A DNA stretch of 64,000 nt from an uncultured Angelakisella sp. (GCA_910585535.1 CAJUFK010000001.1:38904-102903), one strand, 5' to 3'. Shown: positions 50,130 through 59,975, numbered from the stretch's first letter. Translations and numbers: made by a program. Notes: a model not told the origin generated them from the sequence alone.

Positions 50130-53118
50130 GGCTCCCGGGACACGCCCTGCCGCAAAGAAAACCCCAAGCAAGGCGGGCACTGCTAAGCAGGAGCCGGCAA
50201 AACAGAAGCCTGTAAAGCAGAAATCAGTAAAGTCCTCTAAGGCTTCGGAGAAGAAGCCCGTAAAGCGGAATCCCGCAAGGCCCTCTGAGCCCCCGGAGAA
50301 GAAGGCCAAGCAGACAAAGCCTCCCGTAAAACAGGCTAAGGCCGGTAAGCCTCCGGCAGCCCAGGGAAAGCCTCCCAAGAAGGGCAAGCCTCCTGTGAAC
50401 CCCGCAATGGACGGCAAGGGGATGGCGAAAACTCCAAAGGCTGGCAAGTCTCACGGCAAGGCTGCAAAGCCCGACGGAAGCAAGGCTGGGAGGCCCCAGG
50501 AGCGCCGCAAGTCCGTACCGGCTCCTCGTCCCCAGGCACCCCAAAAGGCTGCCAGAAAGCCTACTGAAAGGCCCGTGGAAGCGGCAAGGCCCAAGGAGAA
50601 GCGGAAGCCCGAGAAGAGTATCGTAGTCCAGTCTACCCAGTCCTTCCTGCCGATCCAGGATGTCCGCAACGGGGTCATCATCACAAAGGATAACCGCTAC
50701 CTCCGTATTGTGGAGTTTACTCCTATTAACTTCATGCTACGGTCTGCAATGGAGCAGGCGTCGATCATCGACAGCTTCGCCGCTATGCTTAAAGTGGCCC
50801 CCGCAAAGGTCCAGTTCAAATCCTTTGCGCGAAAGGCCGACAAGGAGAGGCTTCTGTCCAAGCTGAGGGAAAACCTCAAGGAGGAGGAGAACCCTCTATG
50901 CCGGCGGCTACTGCGGGAGTATATGCAGCTGATTTCCTCTGTCGCTGACCAAAACGGCGTCTCACGGCGGTTTTTTATGGTCGTCGAGTATGAGGCGGAG
51001 TCGGGACACAACAGCACCTTTGAGGATATTGCTCACGCTTTGGATATTACGGTCCACTCCATCAAGGGCTTCATGCGTCAGTGCGGCAATGAGATGGTGA
51101 AGACCAACGATTTCCTCGGCGTGGATGTCCAGCAGCTGGAGATCCTGTATGACCTGCTCAACCGGTCTCGGGCTGAAAGCGTTCCGTTCAGTGACCATTA
51201 TCCTCAGATCGTCTCCCGGTATATGGACTATACCCATCGGAGCTACCAGGACCCGCCCTTCATTCCCGTGACGGAGTTCTTTGCCCCACGGTCTATCAAC
51301 CTGGCGGATAGTAAGTACATCGTCGTTGACGGCAAGTATTACACCTTTGCTTACATCCCCACAAAGAACTTCAACAACGCCGAATACGCTGGCTGGCTGT
51401 CTTACCTTGCGAATGCCGGGGAGGGGATTGATGTGGACATCTTCCTCGACAAGGTTCCAAAGGAAAGGGCGCAAGACAGTATCGTCCGGCAGATCCGGTT
51501 CAAACGGCTTGCTCTGAACGATTCGGAAGACACCAACGCCGACTTCGATGAGTTGCAGGGGGCGATTAGTTCCGGCTTCTATCTCAAAGAGGGACTTAGC
51601 AACAATGAGGACCTCTATTATATGTCGGTCCTAATAACGATTGTCGGCGACAGTGTGGAGGAAATCGAGTATAAGTTCCGCGAACTGAACCGTATCTCAA
51701 TCTCCCACGACAAGAAGCTCAAGATGTGCCGCTGGCAGATGGAGCAGGCGTTCCTCTCTGCCCTTCCTCTGGGCAGACTGGACCGGGGAATCCAGAAGAA
51801 GGCTAAGCGCAATGTGCTTACCTCTTCCGCTGCCTCAACCTACCTGTTCTCCAGCTTCGAGATTTGCGATGACGATGGGGTCCTCCTTGGCCTGAACAAG
51901 TCCAACCGCTCGTTGGCTGTGGTGGACATCTTCAACACAGCCAAGTACAACAACGCCAATATGGCTATCCTGGGTTCTTCCGGTGCCGGTAAAACCTTTA
52001 CCATGCAGTGCCTTGCCACCCGCATGAGAGAGAAGGGGATTCAGGTCTTTATCCTGGCCCCCGATAAAGGGCATGAGTTCAAGCGTGCCTGCAACAGCAT
52101 TGGAGGGCAGTATGTGCTGATTTCCTCCGGCTCTCCTCACCGCATCAATATCATGGAGATTCGTCCCCAGGATGATGAGGTGCAGAAGCTAATTGACGGT
52201 GACGACCTAGAAATGTCCCGTCTTGCCGATAAGGCCAGCCAGGTTGGGCTGTTCGTCAAACTCCTTGCGGACGATATGTCCAAGGAAGAGGAACAGCTTC
52301 TGGACGAGGCAATCATGCGGACCTACGCCAAGAAGGGCATTACAACGGACAACCGTTCGCTCTACCGAAACGGCAAGGACGGGCCCTACAAGGAGATGCC
52401 TATCCTGGAAGACCTCTACGATGAGCTGAAGAAGGATCCGCTCTCCCGGCGAATCGCAAACATCCTGAATCGCCTGGTTCACGGTTCCGCCAGTTCCTTC
52501 AACGGGCAGACCAATGTTGACCTGGACAATAAGTATATCGTCCTCGACATCTCAAGGCTGTCCGAAGGGCTGAAAACTGTCGGTATGTTCGTTGCCCTTG
52601 ATTTCGTTTGGGACAAGGCGAAAGAAGACCGGACAAAGCGAAAAGCTGTCTTCATGGATGAGCTTTGGACGCTGATTGGCTCTTCTTCCGACCCCATGGC
52701 GGCTAAGTTCGTGCTGAGTATCTTCAAAACGATTCGTGGTTACGGCGGGGCCGCTATTGCGGCTACCCAGGACCTGACCGACTTCTTTGCCCTTGATAAT
52801 GGTAACTACGGCAAGGGTATTATCAACAACTCCCAGACCAAGATCATCCTCAAGCTGGGGCAAGGCGAGGCGAAGTTTGTGAGTGAAACCCTGGGCCTTA
52901 CGAGCACCGAGACCATGGAGATCACAAAGTTCGAGCGGGGCAACGGCCTGGTCATCACGAATGGCAACAATGTCATGATTGAGTTTAAGGCTGGCAAGCT
53001 GGAAACTGAACTCATCACGACAGACCGGCTCCTGTTGACCGAGTATGCAGTAAACCGCCGTCTCGAGCAGCAAGCAGATGGCGATGAAGAGTGCGAGGAG
53101 GTGATTCAATTATGCTAA
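50095..53118 (+). CDS. VirB4/TrbE-type secretion ATPase
   Basis: A 1007-residue protein. Its N-terminal 170 residues are an unusually long Lys/Pro/Ala-rich disordered region (PAAKKTPSKAGTAKQEPAKQ and similar). The VirB4 body follows (FLPIQDVRNGVIITKDNRYL and beyond), with Walker A GSSGAGKTFTMQ at about 625-635 and Walker B KAVFMDELWTLIG near 850, then AAIAATQDLTDFF. VirB4 powers pilus assembly and DNA transfer. The start ATG at 50,095 follows AAAGGAGTGGTCGC. Its stop overlaps the next gene's ATG. Confidence 0.92.
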   Translation: MAEKRVLRDADKAPGTRPAAKKTPSKAGTAKQEPAKQKPVKQKSVKSSKASEKKPVKRNPARPSEPPEKKAKQTKPPVKQAKAGKPPAAQGKPPKKGKPPVNPAMDGKGMAKTPKAGKSHGKAAKPDGSKAGRPQERRKSVPAPRPQAPQKAARKPTERPVEAARPKEKRKPEKSIVVQSTQSFLPIQDVRNGVIITKDNRYLRIVEFTPINFMLRSAMEQASIIDSFAAMLKVAPAKVQFKSFARKADKERLLSKLRENLKEEENPLCRRLLREYMQLISSVADQNGVSRRFFMVVEYEAESGHNSTFEDIAHALDITVHSIKGFMRQCGNEMVKTNDFLGVDVQQLEILYDLLNRSRAESVPFSDHYPQIVSRYMDYTHRSYQDPPFIPVTEFFAPRSINLADSKYIVVDGKYYTFAYIPTKNFNNAEYAGWLSYLANAGEGIDVDIFLDKVPKERAQDSIVRQIRFKRLALNDSEDTNADFDELQGAISSGFYLKEGLSNNEDLYYMSVLITIVGDSVEEIEYKFRELNRISISHDKKLKMCRWQMEQAFLSALPLGRLDRGIQKKAKRNVLTSSAASTYLFSSFEICDDDGVLLGLNKSNRSLAVVDIFNTAKYNNANMAILGSSGAGKTFTMQCLATRMREKGIQVFILAPDKGHEFKRACNSIGGQYVLISSGSPHRINIMEIRPQDDEVQKLIDGDDLEMSRLADKASQVGLFVKLLADDMSKEEEQLLDEAIMRTYAKKGITTDNRSLYRNGKDGPYKEMPILEDLYDELKKDPLSRRIANILNRLVHGSASSFNGQTNVDLDNKYIVLDISRLSEGLKTVGMFVALDFVWDKAKEDRTKRKAVFMDELWTLIGSSSDPMAAKFVLSIFKTIRGYGGAAIAATQDLTDFFALDNGNYGKGIINNSQTKIILKLGQGEAKFVSETLGLTSTETMEITKFERGNGLVITNGNNVMIEFKAGKLETELITTDRLLLTEYAVNRRLEQQADGDEECEEVIQLC

Positions 53119-53849
53119 AGTACAGTGACAAGGACCGTGTTCAGCAGAACACCTATATCAGCGAGCTGATGCGGCTCCTGGACCGCTCTCCGATGGTTAC
53201 GGAGGAGCAGGCGGTGGAGTTCATCGGTCGCGTCCAAGACGCAGCCAGCCTGAAATCCGTCTACCGTTCGGTGCATATAGCGGATGCTTACAACCATATC
53301 TGGCGCGAGCATCTCAAGTATGTTGAGGACGGTGAGGTGAAGGAGCTCATTATGGTCGCCAGGGACAGATCCGCAGCGAACAGCGTGGCGGCAAAGGATT
53401 TCCCCTATGCGTTCTGGCTTTACCTCGCCTGCGGGCATTTCGAGACGCCCTGTGAGTGCGCTGAGTTCCCCTTCTGCGCTTCCTTTATCAAGCCCAAGAA
53501 GGATGGCAACGAGACGATTGCTCAGGTGGCTGTGTATGACTGCGCCGGGAATGTGACGCCGCTTTCCCTTGCAACCTCCGTTATGAGGTACACGCAGGAC
53601 TTTGGAAAGCTGTGGCTCCAGCCCTACGGCGAATCCCCGGAAGCCCTTGTGGAGTCCCATTGGAGGGCGCTGATTCTCCTTCATGCTGACAATGACTTCC
53701 TTCGGTCAAAGGGCTTCCTTCAGCTCCAAGGGCTCGGGTTTTCCCAGTTCTTTGCAGCTGATAACTACACAACCCCGCCTCGTTTGGTGGCGCAGCAGAA
53801 GTCCCCTAAAGCCGCATGGAAGCGCATTTTAGAAGCCGGATGGCGATAA
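53112..53849 (+). CDS. Hypothetical conjugation-operon protein, 245 aa
   Basis: I do not know the family. The N-terminal 85 residues are helical and charged. A Cys-rich part (ACGHFETPCECAEFPFCASF, near residue 120) could bind zinc. The rest is mixed alpha/beta without membrane segments. ATG 53,112 overlaps the VirB4 stop and has GAGGAGG before it, so it is translated with VirB4. A role in secretion or DNA processing is inferred from position. Confidence 0.6.
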   Translation: MLKYSDKDRVQQNTYISELMRLLDRSPMVTEEQAVEFIGRVQDAASLKSVYRSVHIADAYNHIWREHLKYVEDGEVKELIMVARDRSAANSVAAKDFPYAFWLYLACGHFETPCECAEFPFCASFIKPKKDGNETIAQVAVYDCAGNVTPLSLATSVMRYTQDFGKLWLQPYGESPEALVESHWRALILLHADNDFLRSKGFLQLQGLGFSQFFAADNYTTPPRLVAQQKSPKAAWKRILEAGWR

Positions 53850-53850
53850 G

Positions 53851-53972
53851 TGAGAGTGCACGAGAGTGCGCGAGAGTGCAGTGACATTTTGTTCGGAAAA
53901 TAGGATGCAGGTCCGCAGATGAGGCCGGGCGGCCTTTCGATGAGGAAAGGGTGAGAGCACAGTGAGAGTGCT
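53851..53972. repeat. Tandem GAGAGTGC repeats in the intergenic region
   Basis: Three consecutive ten-base units at 53,851-53,880 (TGAGAGTGCA, CGAGAGTGCG, CGAGAGTGCA) are followed by two more spaced copies near 53,951 (GAGAGCAC) and 53,963 (GAGAGTGC). They occupy the gap between two conjugation genes and look like protein-binding iterons. Confidence 0.55.
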
Positions 53973-54016
53973 TTCCCCGTCCTCCCATAAGGCCGCCCCG
54001 GAGGAGGGAAAAGATT

Positions 54017-55117
54017 ATGTGCTATTTGGAGATTAACTCGGTCATAGAGGAGCTTGAGAAAAATGAGCAGCGCATCCTTGAGGTGTGTGACCGTATCGCT
54101 TCGATCCCGAAAAAAGACTTTATGGATTGGTTTCCGTCGTCTTACGGGATGCAGATTGTCCACGAAGACTGGGGGCTGCGGCTGATTTCGTCTCCCGCAC
54201 TCCCTCGCCGCAACAACAACTGCTGGTCGATTATCCGCCAGATGGAGCTTTGGAAGCGGTGGTTCCGGGGGCTTAACCTGCGTATGGACCAGGGCCAAAA
54301 TCAGCGGTATGTGACTGAAATCTGGCATCACACAAACGCAAATCTTCCGTTTGTCCCCAACCCGATAGAGGCGCATCCGATGATAGACGGACTCACCAGT
54401 ATCCTCGGGATTGACGATAACATGACTAATCTGGATTTCAAATTCGGGGTTGTTCCTGGCCCGGAATATTGCGAGATTCGGATAGGATGCGACCCTGGAA
54501 AAGAAGGCTTTCCGTCTCCTGATTTTGGGGCTTATCTTCCCCTGGAACCGGTGAGAGAAAGCGATTTTGAGGCAAGGATTCAGGAGATGTGTCAGAGTTT
54601 CTTGACCTTGAACAATAAGGAAATCATGGGGTTATATCACCTCCTTCTTATGAAGGATTGTGCGATAAGAAGTAAGCTCCATTATTCCATACTTACGCGG
54701 TATTATCCGCTCCGGAGAAGAAAGGGAACCAGCGTGACTGCTTATCAAAGAACATTGAAAGAAAACCCCCTCAGGATAGTCCGGAAAAACGATGTCGTTT
54801 CTATCGTCAGTAACGCTCCTTTCCGGTCCTACGAGCAGCGTGCGGCAGACCTGTTTCTCCAGAGATTGTATCGCTGTTTGCAGGAGAACACGGCTTTGCT
54901 GGAATCCCTGAGCGGAAGAAAAAACAGGCTGTCCATATTCCAAAAACGGGCAAAGCCGGACGGTGACAATGTCCCGTTTGACTCCATCTTTAAGGTCATT
55001 CAGACCTACTGCACAATCCCTTTGGAGCCGGTTGTGTCAGTGTCCTACGCTCCCCAGATGGAGCACGGCATCTGTATCTCCATTGCCCCCTCTGAGACCG
55101 TGGGAACCACCCCTTAA
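54017..55117 (+). CDS. Hypothetical protein, 366 aa
   Basis: I do not recognise the family. It is a cytosolic mixed alpha/beta protein starting MCYLEINSVIEELEKNE, with a helical first third, a middle containing LDFKFGVVPGPEYCEIRIGC, and a basic C-terminal half (YYPLRRRKGTSVTAYQR). There are no signal or membrane segments. The ATG at 54,017 follows GGAGGGAAAAG. It lies between two regulatory-looking gaps (GAGAGTGC repeats upstream, inverted repeats downstream) and may belong to DNA processing for transfer; that is only inference. Confidence 0.55.
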   Translation: MCYLEINSVIEELEKNEQRILEVCDRIASIPKKDFMDWFPSSYGMQIVHEDWGLRLISSPALPRRNNNCWSIIRQMELWKRWFRGLNLRMDQGQNQRYVTEIWHHTNANLPFVPNPIEAHPMIDGLTSILGIDDNMTNLDFKFGVVPGPEYCEIRIGCDPGKEGFPSPDFGAYLPLEPVRESDFEARIQEMCQSFLTLNNKEIMGLYHLLLMKDCAIRSKLHYSILTRYYPLRRRKGTSVTAYQRTLKENPLRIVRKNDVVSIVSNAPFRSYEQRAADLFLQRLYRCLQENTALLESLSGRKNRLSIFQKRAKPDGDNVPFDSIFKVIQTYCTIPLEPVVSVSYAPQMEHGICISIAPSETVGTTP

Positions 55118-55376
55118 AGTACGGATTTTCCTGTACTCCCTGGGTACAATTTTGTCCGGTTTTTAACCCCTTTTTGAGGAAGGGCAAATTCCGTACAAAA
55201 ATTACCCTCTCTATGCAGGCCCCAAGCCAATCCGGCCCGGGAGCGCTTACGGGCCACCGCGCAAACCGCAAGCACCAACACAACAACAAAGTCACCAAAC
55301 ATTAAATCAACGCCCCTTAAAAGGACAATAAAAAGGTCCCTTGCCGGGCAAGAAAGGGCAAAAGGAGTGATGCACC
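55118..55376. other. Intergenic region with inverted repeats, possible oriT
   Basis: GTACGGATTTT (near 55,120) and AAATTCCGTAC (near 55,183) form a spaced inverted repeat; GTACAATTTTGTCC lies within. The rest is AC-rich with no ORF. It precedes a gene with a DNA-binding N-terminus, an arrangement seen at oriT/mob regions. A transcription regulatory site is equally possible. Confidence 0.3.
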
Positions 55377-57047
55377 ATGCCAAGGAGCAAAGGAGGGAAA
55401 AGAGCGGGTGAAAGCTATCTGCTGTTGTACCACCTTTCAAGAACCGGCATAATCCCAAAGAGTGATCTGTCACTGTACCGTGGCAACCAGGACGACCGAT
55501 ATGTCCAACGCCTCATCGCACGACACATCAAGGCAGGTCATATCAAGACGCAACGGTACAAGAAGTGCAGCTACTGCTACCTCACAGATGAGGGGGTGAA
55601 GTACCTCCGGGAGCAGGAGAAGAGTGTGGAGAACCACAGCGAGCTGCTGGATGAGTACCGGGAGTTTGTGATCGCAAAAGACCAGAAAGAAAACCAAGCC
55701 ACTGGCGGCTTTCAAAACCTCAAAAACCCAAAAGAGAACCATGCAGGAGCAGCAGCAATCCCAGGTGAAGGGCAGGGCGTTTTAGAAACCCCAGAAATCG
55801 CTATTAAAAACAGCGTGGGGACCTGGGAACCCGGGGAGAAAGAAGCAAAAAGTGGGCATATCCAGGGACCCCCAAAATTGCCCAAGCAGGGAACCAGCGA
55901 GGCCGTGAGGGCTGCAAACAGGGAACCTCCTGGTCCGGCGAATCCCCAGGGAACCCCCGAGCGTGGGCCGGGAACCCCAGGCGAACCTCAGCCCCCTGGC
56001 GGGGCGGTGGGAACCCCGTGGGAACCCGGCGACAGGGAACCCGTCCGGGTGCTGAACCCGCAGCGGCGTCAGAAGCTGGAGCGGTGGGGGCAGGGAACCC
56101 GAGGCGAAGCCTTCCGTGCCGAGGTCCGGCGTGGCAGCGCAGAGAACTTTCTTCGCGGGGCCGGGGTCCTGGTGTATGCCGAGGACAAGCCGAACTATCC
56201 CGCTTTCCTTTCCGAACTCTCCCAGCCTTATTTCCGCAAAACATTCCTGTGGCAGGCTATTTCGGCTCATGGGATGTACTATCCCCGGAAGGAGATGAAT
56301 GCGGGAGGTAACGGGTACGATAACCGGATGCTTGGCGTCCTGTTTACGAAATCTGGATGGTATGTGGTCTACAACACACTTGAGCGGTTTTCTCTTTGGA
56401 TGTCAAAGGGCGAGTCGGACAACATCAAAAAGCTGACCGATGAGCTAAGAGGGACCGTGCCTTACCGTGGGCAATCGCCCCGTAGCCTTGTCTTTGCGGT
56501 GGGGAGGGGGATGGTTGCGGCAATGGTCAGTGGTTATAAGTATGGACACAACCGCAGCCAGAACACGCCAGACTTCATCACCAAGGGCCGCCAGTATAGG
56601 TGGATGACAGTAGATAAGATGCGGGAGATTTTCGAGACCGTCTACCTGGTGGAACTCAACAGCGGGGGCATCAGCAGTCTTGGGTGGCTGCTCGAAACGG
56701 ATGACGCCAGTGCGGCAGAGGAGCGGCGGGTGCTTGTGACGAGCAACCCGGAGGTCTTCATGCAGGCGGATACGATTGGCGGGTCTTCCGTTGTGGTTGA
56801 GAGAGGGACGGGACGAGAGGTTGTCCTGTCGCAGATCCATGACCTGACGGAATTGAAGCGGCGCAGAGAAGGTTCTGCTGTGGTCACTTATGTGGGCCCG
56901 CCGTGGATGGCGGACGCAACCGCTAAGAGCTTGGGGCTCAAGCTGGGGTCTTACATTTCTCTTTATGGAGATGGTGAGATTCCTGTCGGACCGTATAACG
57001 AGTTTGGGGAAAAGATTCAGGCACCTATTACGCTAAAAAACGCTTAA
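55377..57047 (+). CDS. Winged-helix protein with Pro/Gly-rich linker, 556 aa
   Basis: The N-terminal 75 residues look like a winged helix (GESYLLLYHLSRTGIIPKSD, then YVQRLIARHIKAGHIKTQRY and a YLTDEGVKYL wing) as in replication-relaxation or MobC-like proteins. Residues about 105-225 are a Pro/Gly/Glu-rich linker, GC-rich at the DNA level. The C-terminal 320 residues form a mixed domain (LSELSQPYFRKTFLWQAISA; VGPPWMADATAKSLGLKLG) that I cannot assign. It may bind oriT or act as a relaxosome accessory protein. I see no relaxase HUH motif or catalytic Tyr cluster. The start ATG at 55,377 follows AAAGGAG. Confidence 0.6.
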   Translation: MPRSKGGKRAGESYLLLYHLSRTGIIPKSDLSLYRGNQDDRYVQRLIARHIKAGHIKTQRYKKCSYCYLTDEGVKYLREQEKSVENHSELLDEYREFVIAKDQKENQATGGFQNLKNPKENHAGAAAIPGEGQGVLETPEIAIKNSVGTWEPGEKEAKSGHIQGPPKLPKQGTSEAVRAANREPPGPANPQGTPERGPGTPGEPQPPGGAVGTPWEPGDREPVRVLNPQRRQKLERWGQGTRGEAFRAEVRRGSAENFLRGAGVLVYAEDKPNYPAFLSELSQPYFRKTFLWQAISAHGMYYPRKEMNAGGNGYDNRMLGVLFTKSGWYVVYNTLERFSLWMSKGESDNIKKLTDELRGTVPYRGQSPRSLVFAVGRGMVAAMVSGYKYGHNRSQNTPDFITKGRQYRWMTVDKMREIFETVYLVELNSGGISSLGWLLETDDASAAEERRVLVTSNPEVFMQADTIGGSSVVVERGTGREVVLSQIHDLTELKRRREGSAVVTYVGPPWMADATAKSLGLKLGSYISLYGDGEIPVGPYNEFGEKIQAPITLKNA

Positions 57048-57110
57048 TAGCGGAAAAAGAATTATTCAGATAATCGCTAAAACGGTAAATAGCGGATAAG
57101 CGTGAATCTA
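57020..57110. repeat. CGCTAAAT/TAGCG repeats before the surface operon
   Basis: CGCTTAATAGCG, CGCTAAAACGG and GGTAAATAGCGG cluster here, related to CGCTAAATAGCG at 40,761 and GCTATTTA at 33,745. They lie before a promoter of the shared class. Confidence 0.45.
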
Positions 57111-57153
57111 AATAATAAGCCAAGAACTTTTAGCGAAAAGTTCGATAATTCGC

Positions 57154-57181
57154 TTGCAAAAGCCTTAAATCCACTTACACT
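57154..57181 (+). promoter_or_regulatory. Surface-operon promoter (shared class)
   Basis: TTGCAA (57,154-57,159), 16-base spacer with CTTAAATCCACT, TACACT (57,176-57,181). Confidence 0.6.
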
Positions 57182-57261
57182 TAAAATAGTGCGGGAAATG
57201 ACATCACAAAAATGTCGATTCGCGCTAATCACAATTATTGATTGCAAAAGGAGGAAGCACA

Positions 57262-58857
57262 ATGGCAACGGTAAAAAGGAAGATCGGCACAGCGTTGCTT
57301 GCAGCGGTGCTTGCTGCAAGCATGAGCGTGACGGCGTTTGCTGCCGAGAGTTACACAGTTCCGGACAACGCCAAGGGAGGGACTCCTTCTCTACTCCAGC
57401 AAAGCGGTGATGGGTACAGTTCCATTACGATTTACGATGGTGTGGAAGAGGTAAAAGGCCCTCAGTACACAGGCGGGATGCAGGGGGACTTCTCTCAGGT
57501 AGGCCAGCCTAATCCAACCAAATACTACCCGTTTGAAATCACAAACATTGATGAGCAGGGGACATGGTTGGTTGTTAAGTCGTATGAGGTTCCTGAAGGG
57601 GTTGACGCCCAGAACGAACTGGTGGAGCATGATATGATCCGAAACGGGACACGGTATGAGGCCCGGGACATTCTGCTGAAGAAAACCCCTGGCAACACCG
57701 ACAGCCGGGAGGCCAGTAAAAAGGTGACAATCACCTCTGACACCAAGGACAAGACCAAGCTCATGGCGCAGCTGGAGGAGACCACCTTCTACGCTGAGGC
57801 GGGCTATGAGGGTTACTTGAAGCTGGACCCTGACAGCATCAAGACCGAAGTGAGCAGCACCACTAACTACAGCTACCCGATTACCGAGAAGAAGGAATAC
57901 ACGAACCTTGATCGGAATGACCCGTCTCTTCTCGAGAAGACCATCACAAAGAACGGCGTCACCCTGAAGCTGGGCGATGTCAACTGGATGTCCATGGGCA
58001 GCACTGTGAGTGGCAGCAGCATTGTTTCATCCTACAAGGCCGTGGCGACCTACACCGGCACTGCTTACGGCAGCAAGGCGGACGGTTACATCGTAACCGC
58101 CAACTATACTGGTGTGGCTACCAAGGAGGTAGCGGGCGATTATATCTACTCCATTATCTACGCCCCCGCTACCGAGTCCCCGGCAGCTCCGGCTACTCCC
58201 CCCACCGATAAGAAGAAGGGTGGGAACACGGTGTCTGACGACAATGGGAATATAACCCTGGGTGACGGCCCTTCCGTACCCGACATTTCGGCAGGCTTCA
58301 ACGACTTTGGTATTGGTCCTGTTAGAGGTTGGGGATTGGTTGGTGCCATTGGTCTCCTGGCTCTTCTTGTTGCAGGCATTTACTTCCTGGTTCAGAAGCT
58401 GAAAGATCGGGAAGTGGTTGAGAGACGGCCACGCCGCAAGGCTGAGAAGGCTCCCCGCAAGTTTCCGGCACAGCGTCCCCGTCGTGCAGAGGAAGACGAG
58501 GATGAGGATGAGGAAGATTACAAGGACGAAGATGAGGACGACGGCGATTATGAGGACGATGATGAAGATGATGACGACATTGATATTGATGACGATGCCA
58601 GCATCTATCTCCCGCCCCGTAAGAACGGTGTCGTAAGCGTTTCTGTGGATGACGACCCCGAGCTGAGCGCCTTGTTCGAAGGAGGTAATGCCGATGACGA
58701 GAACGATGGGGACTACGAGGATGAGTCCGAGGATGACGACGAACCCGAGACCGAGGCGGCGGATGCCGGCGCCGAGGAGGATCCCGAGCCCGAACCCGAG
58801 GCGATGGATGAGGAGGATTCTCTGGAGTTCACCGAGGACGAGAATGACAAACAGTAA
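57262..58857 (+). CDS. Exported membrane-anchored protein with acidic tail, 531 aa
   Basis: A signal peptide (TALLAAVLAASMSVTAFAA) is followed by a beta-rich extracellular part of about 300 residues. A Pro/Thr/Lys spacer comes next, then one membrane helix (WGLVGAIGLLALLVAGIYFLV, split about 355-375) and a basic patch. The cytoplasmic tail of more than 130 residues is almost entirely Asp/Glu. This type I layout with a very acidic tail is unusual; the tail could bind basic proteins such as the Lys-rich VirB4/VirD4 tails. Family unknown. The ATG at 57,262 follows AAAGGAGG. Confidence 0.7.
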   Translation: MATVKRKIGTALLAAVLAASMSVTAFAAESYTVPDNAKGGTPSLLQQSGDGYSSITIYDGVEEVKGPQYTGGMQGDFSQVGQPNPTKYYPFEITNIDEQGTWLVVKSYEVPEGVDAQNELVEHDMIRNGTRYEARDILLKKTPGNTDSREASKKVTITSDTKDKTKLMAQLEETTFYAEAGYEGYLKLDPDSIKTEVSSTTNYSYPITEKKEYTNLDRNDPSLLEKTITKNGVTLKLGDVNWMSMGSTVSGSSIVSSYKAVATYTGTAYGSKADGYIVTANYTGVATKEVAGDYIYSIIYAPATESPAAPATPPTDKKKGGNTVSDDNGNITLGDGPSVPDISAGFNDFGIGPVRGWGLVGAIGLLALLVAGIYFLVQKLKDREVVERRPRRKAEKAPRKFPAQRPRRAEEDEDEDEEDYKDEDEDDGDYEDDDEDDDDIDIDDDASIYLPPRKNGVVSVSVDDDPELSALFEGGNADDENDGDYEDESEDDDEPETEAADAGAEEDPEPEPEAMDEEDSLEFTEDENDKQ

Positions 58858-58895
58858 TTTCCGGAAATTGTTTCGGCAAAGGGGGAAGAGAAACC

Positions 58896-59975
58896 ATGTG
58901 GACCAGATTTCAGCATACACCTGATGAAGACTATGACCTTGATTACGATACCGACTACGAAACCGAACGGCGTGGTCCAAGCAGCCTTGCGATTGGGCTT
59001 ATGATTGGAATCCCGCTTGCGGCTCTCTGTATCGCAATGATTGCCACGGGCGCTAAAGGCCATTACCAGAACGGCGGTGCGGCTAAACCCATGACCGAGC
59101 CGGTGTATGACCGACCGGCCTACACCGCAAACAGCAAGGCCCCGTCGGACATCAACTTCCTGGACAAGGAGATTGAGTACGCCACAGGGAATGGGACTAC
59201 GGTCGTTACTCCCCAGGTGACACGCCCTTCGGAAAACGACGAGGGGCGGACCGCTAACGGTGGCTACTTCGCTGCTGATTTCACAGGGGTGCTCGTGGAC
59301 AAAGCGCCTTCCACCCCACGCCCTCAGCAGCCTTCAACTCCCGTCCGTGATGATGACGGGGACCAGGATGATGACCGTGGGTCCGGGGTTCGGGATGACA
59401 ACAAGAACGAGGGCGATGATGACAAACACCCGAGTTCTGGCAACAACCAGGCAGCCAACACAACAGATTCTGGCGGCGCCTTTGTGGAGAGGGAAGGAAA
59501 CGACATCTCCGACCAGATTTGGAAGGACGATAATGTGACCACCTACAATAGCTTCACTCAGCTGGATGTGGTGGCTGACACTGGCGGCAGACTCGGCAGC
59601 GTCTCCATCCCCAGTATCAATCTCAATGTGGGCATTTACAAATCCGATATTGATGAGATGGAGGCTATGAACAACGGCGTGGCGCATTTCAATCTTACCT
59701 CCAGCTGGGACGGTAATGTGGGGCTTTGCGCCCACAACTGGACCGAGAGCGGAAACGGTGCTTTCTTCCGTGACCTGAACAAGGTTAAGAAGGGGGACAC
59801 CATTACCTACACTACAAGCCTCGGCACCCGGACCTATAAGGTTTCCAGTATTGACACCATTGATGAGTCGGATTGGAGCTACCTGAGCCGTACCGATGAC
59901 AACCGGCTTACTCTTATTACCTGCACATTCAATGACAGCAGCAAGCGGCTCTGCGTCCAGGCGGTCGCTGTTTGA
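58896..59975 (+). CDS. Sortase
   Basis: A 359-residue membrane-anchored sortase. One membrane helix (LAIGLMIGIPLAALCIAMIA, about 30-50) is followed by an acidic, disordered stretch to about 215. The sortase barrel then shows SIPSINLNVGIY, the His in LCAHNW (about 278), the Cys in TLITCTF (about 342) and a downstream Arg (KRLCVQ). It would cleave LPxTG proteins and attach them to the wall or to pilin. The likely client is the LPQTG adhesin at 33,951. The ATG at 58,896 follows GGGGGAAGAG. Confidence 0.9.
   Translation: MWTRFQHTPDEDYDLDYDTDYETERRGPSSLAIGLMIGIPLAALCIAMIATGAKGHYQNGGAAKPMTEPVYDRPAYTANSKAPSDINFLDKEIEYATGNGTTVVTPQVTRPSENDEGRTANGGYFAADFTGVLVDKAPSTPRPQQPSTPVRDDDGDQDDDRGSGVRDDNKNEGDDDKHPSSGNNQAANTTDSGGAFVEREGNDISDQIWKDDNVTTYNSFTQLDVVADTGGRLGSVSIPSINLNVGIYKSDIDEMEAMNNGVAHFNLTSSWDGNVGLCAHNWTESGNGAFFRDLNKVKKGDTITYTTSLGTRTYKVSSIDTIDESDWSYLSRTDDNRLTLITCTFNDSSKRLCVQAVAV

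Noticed and set aside
54017..55117. Relaxase candidate
   Set aside because: I found no HUH triad, no clustered catalytic Tyr residues and no MobA-type motif in this or the 55,377 gene.
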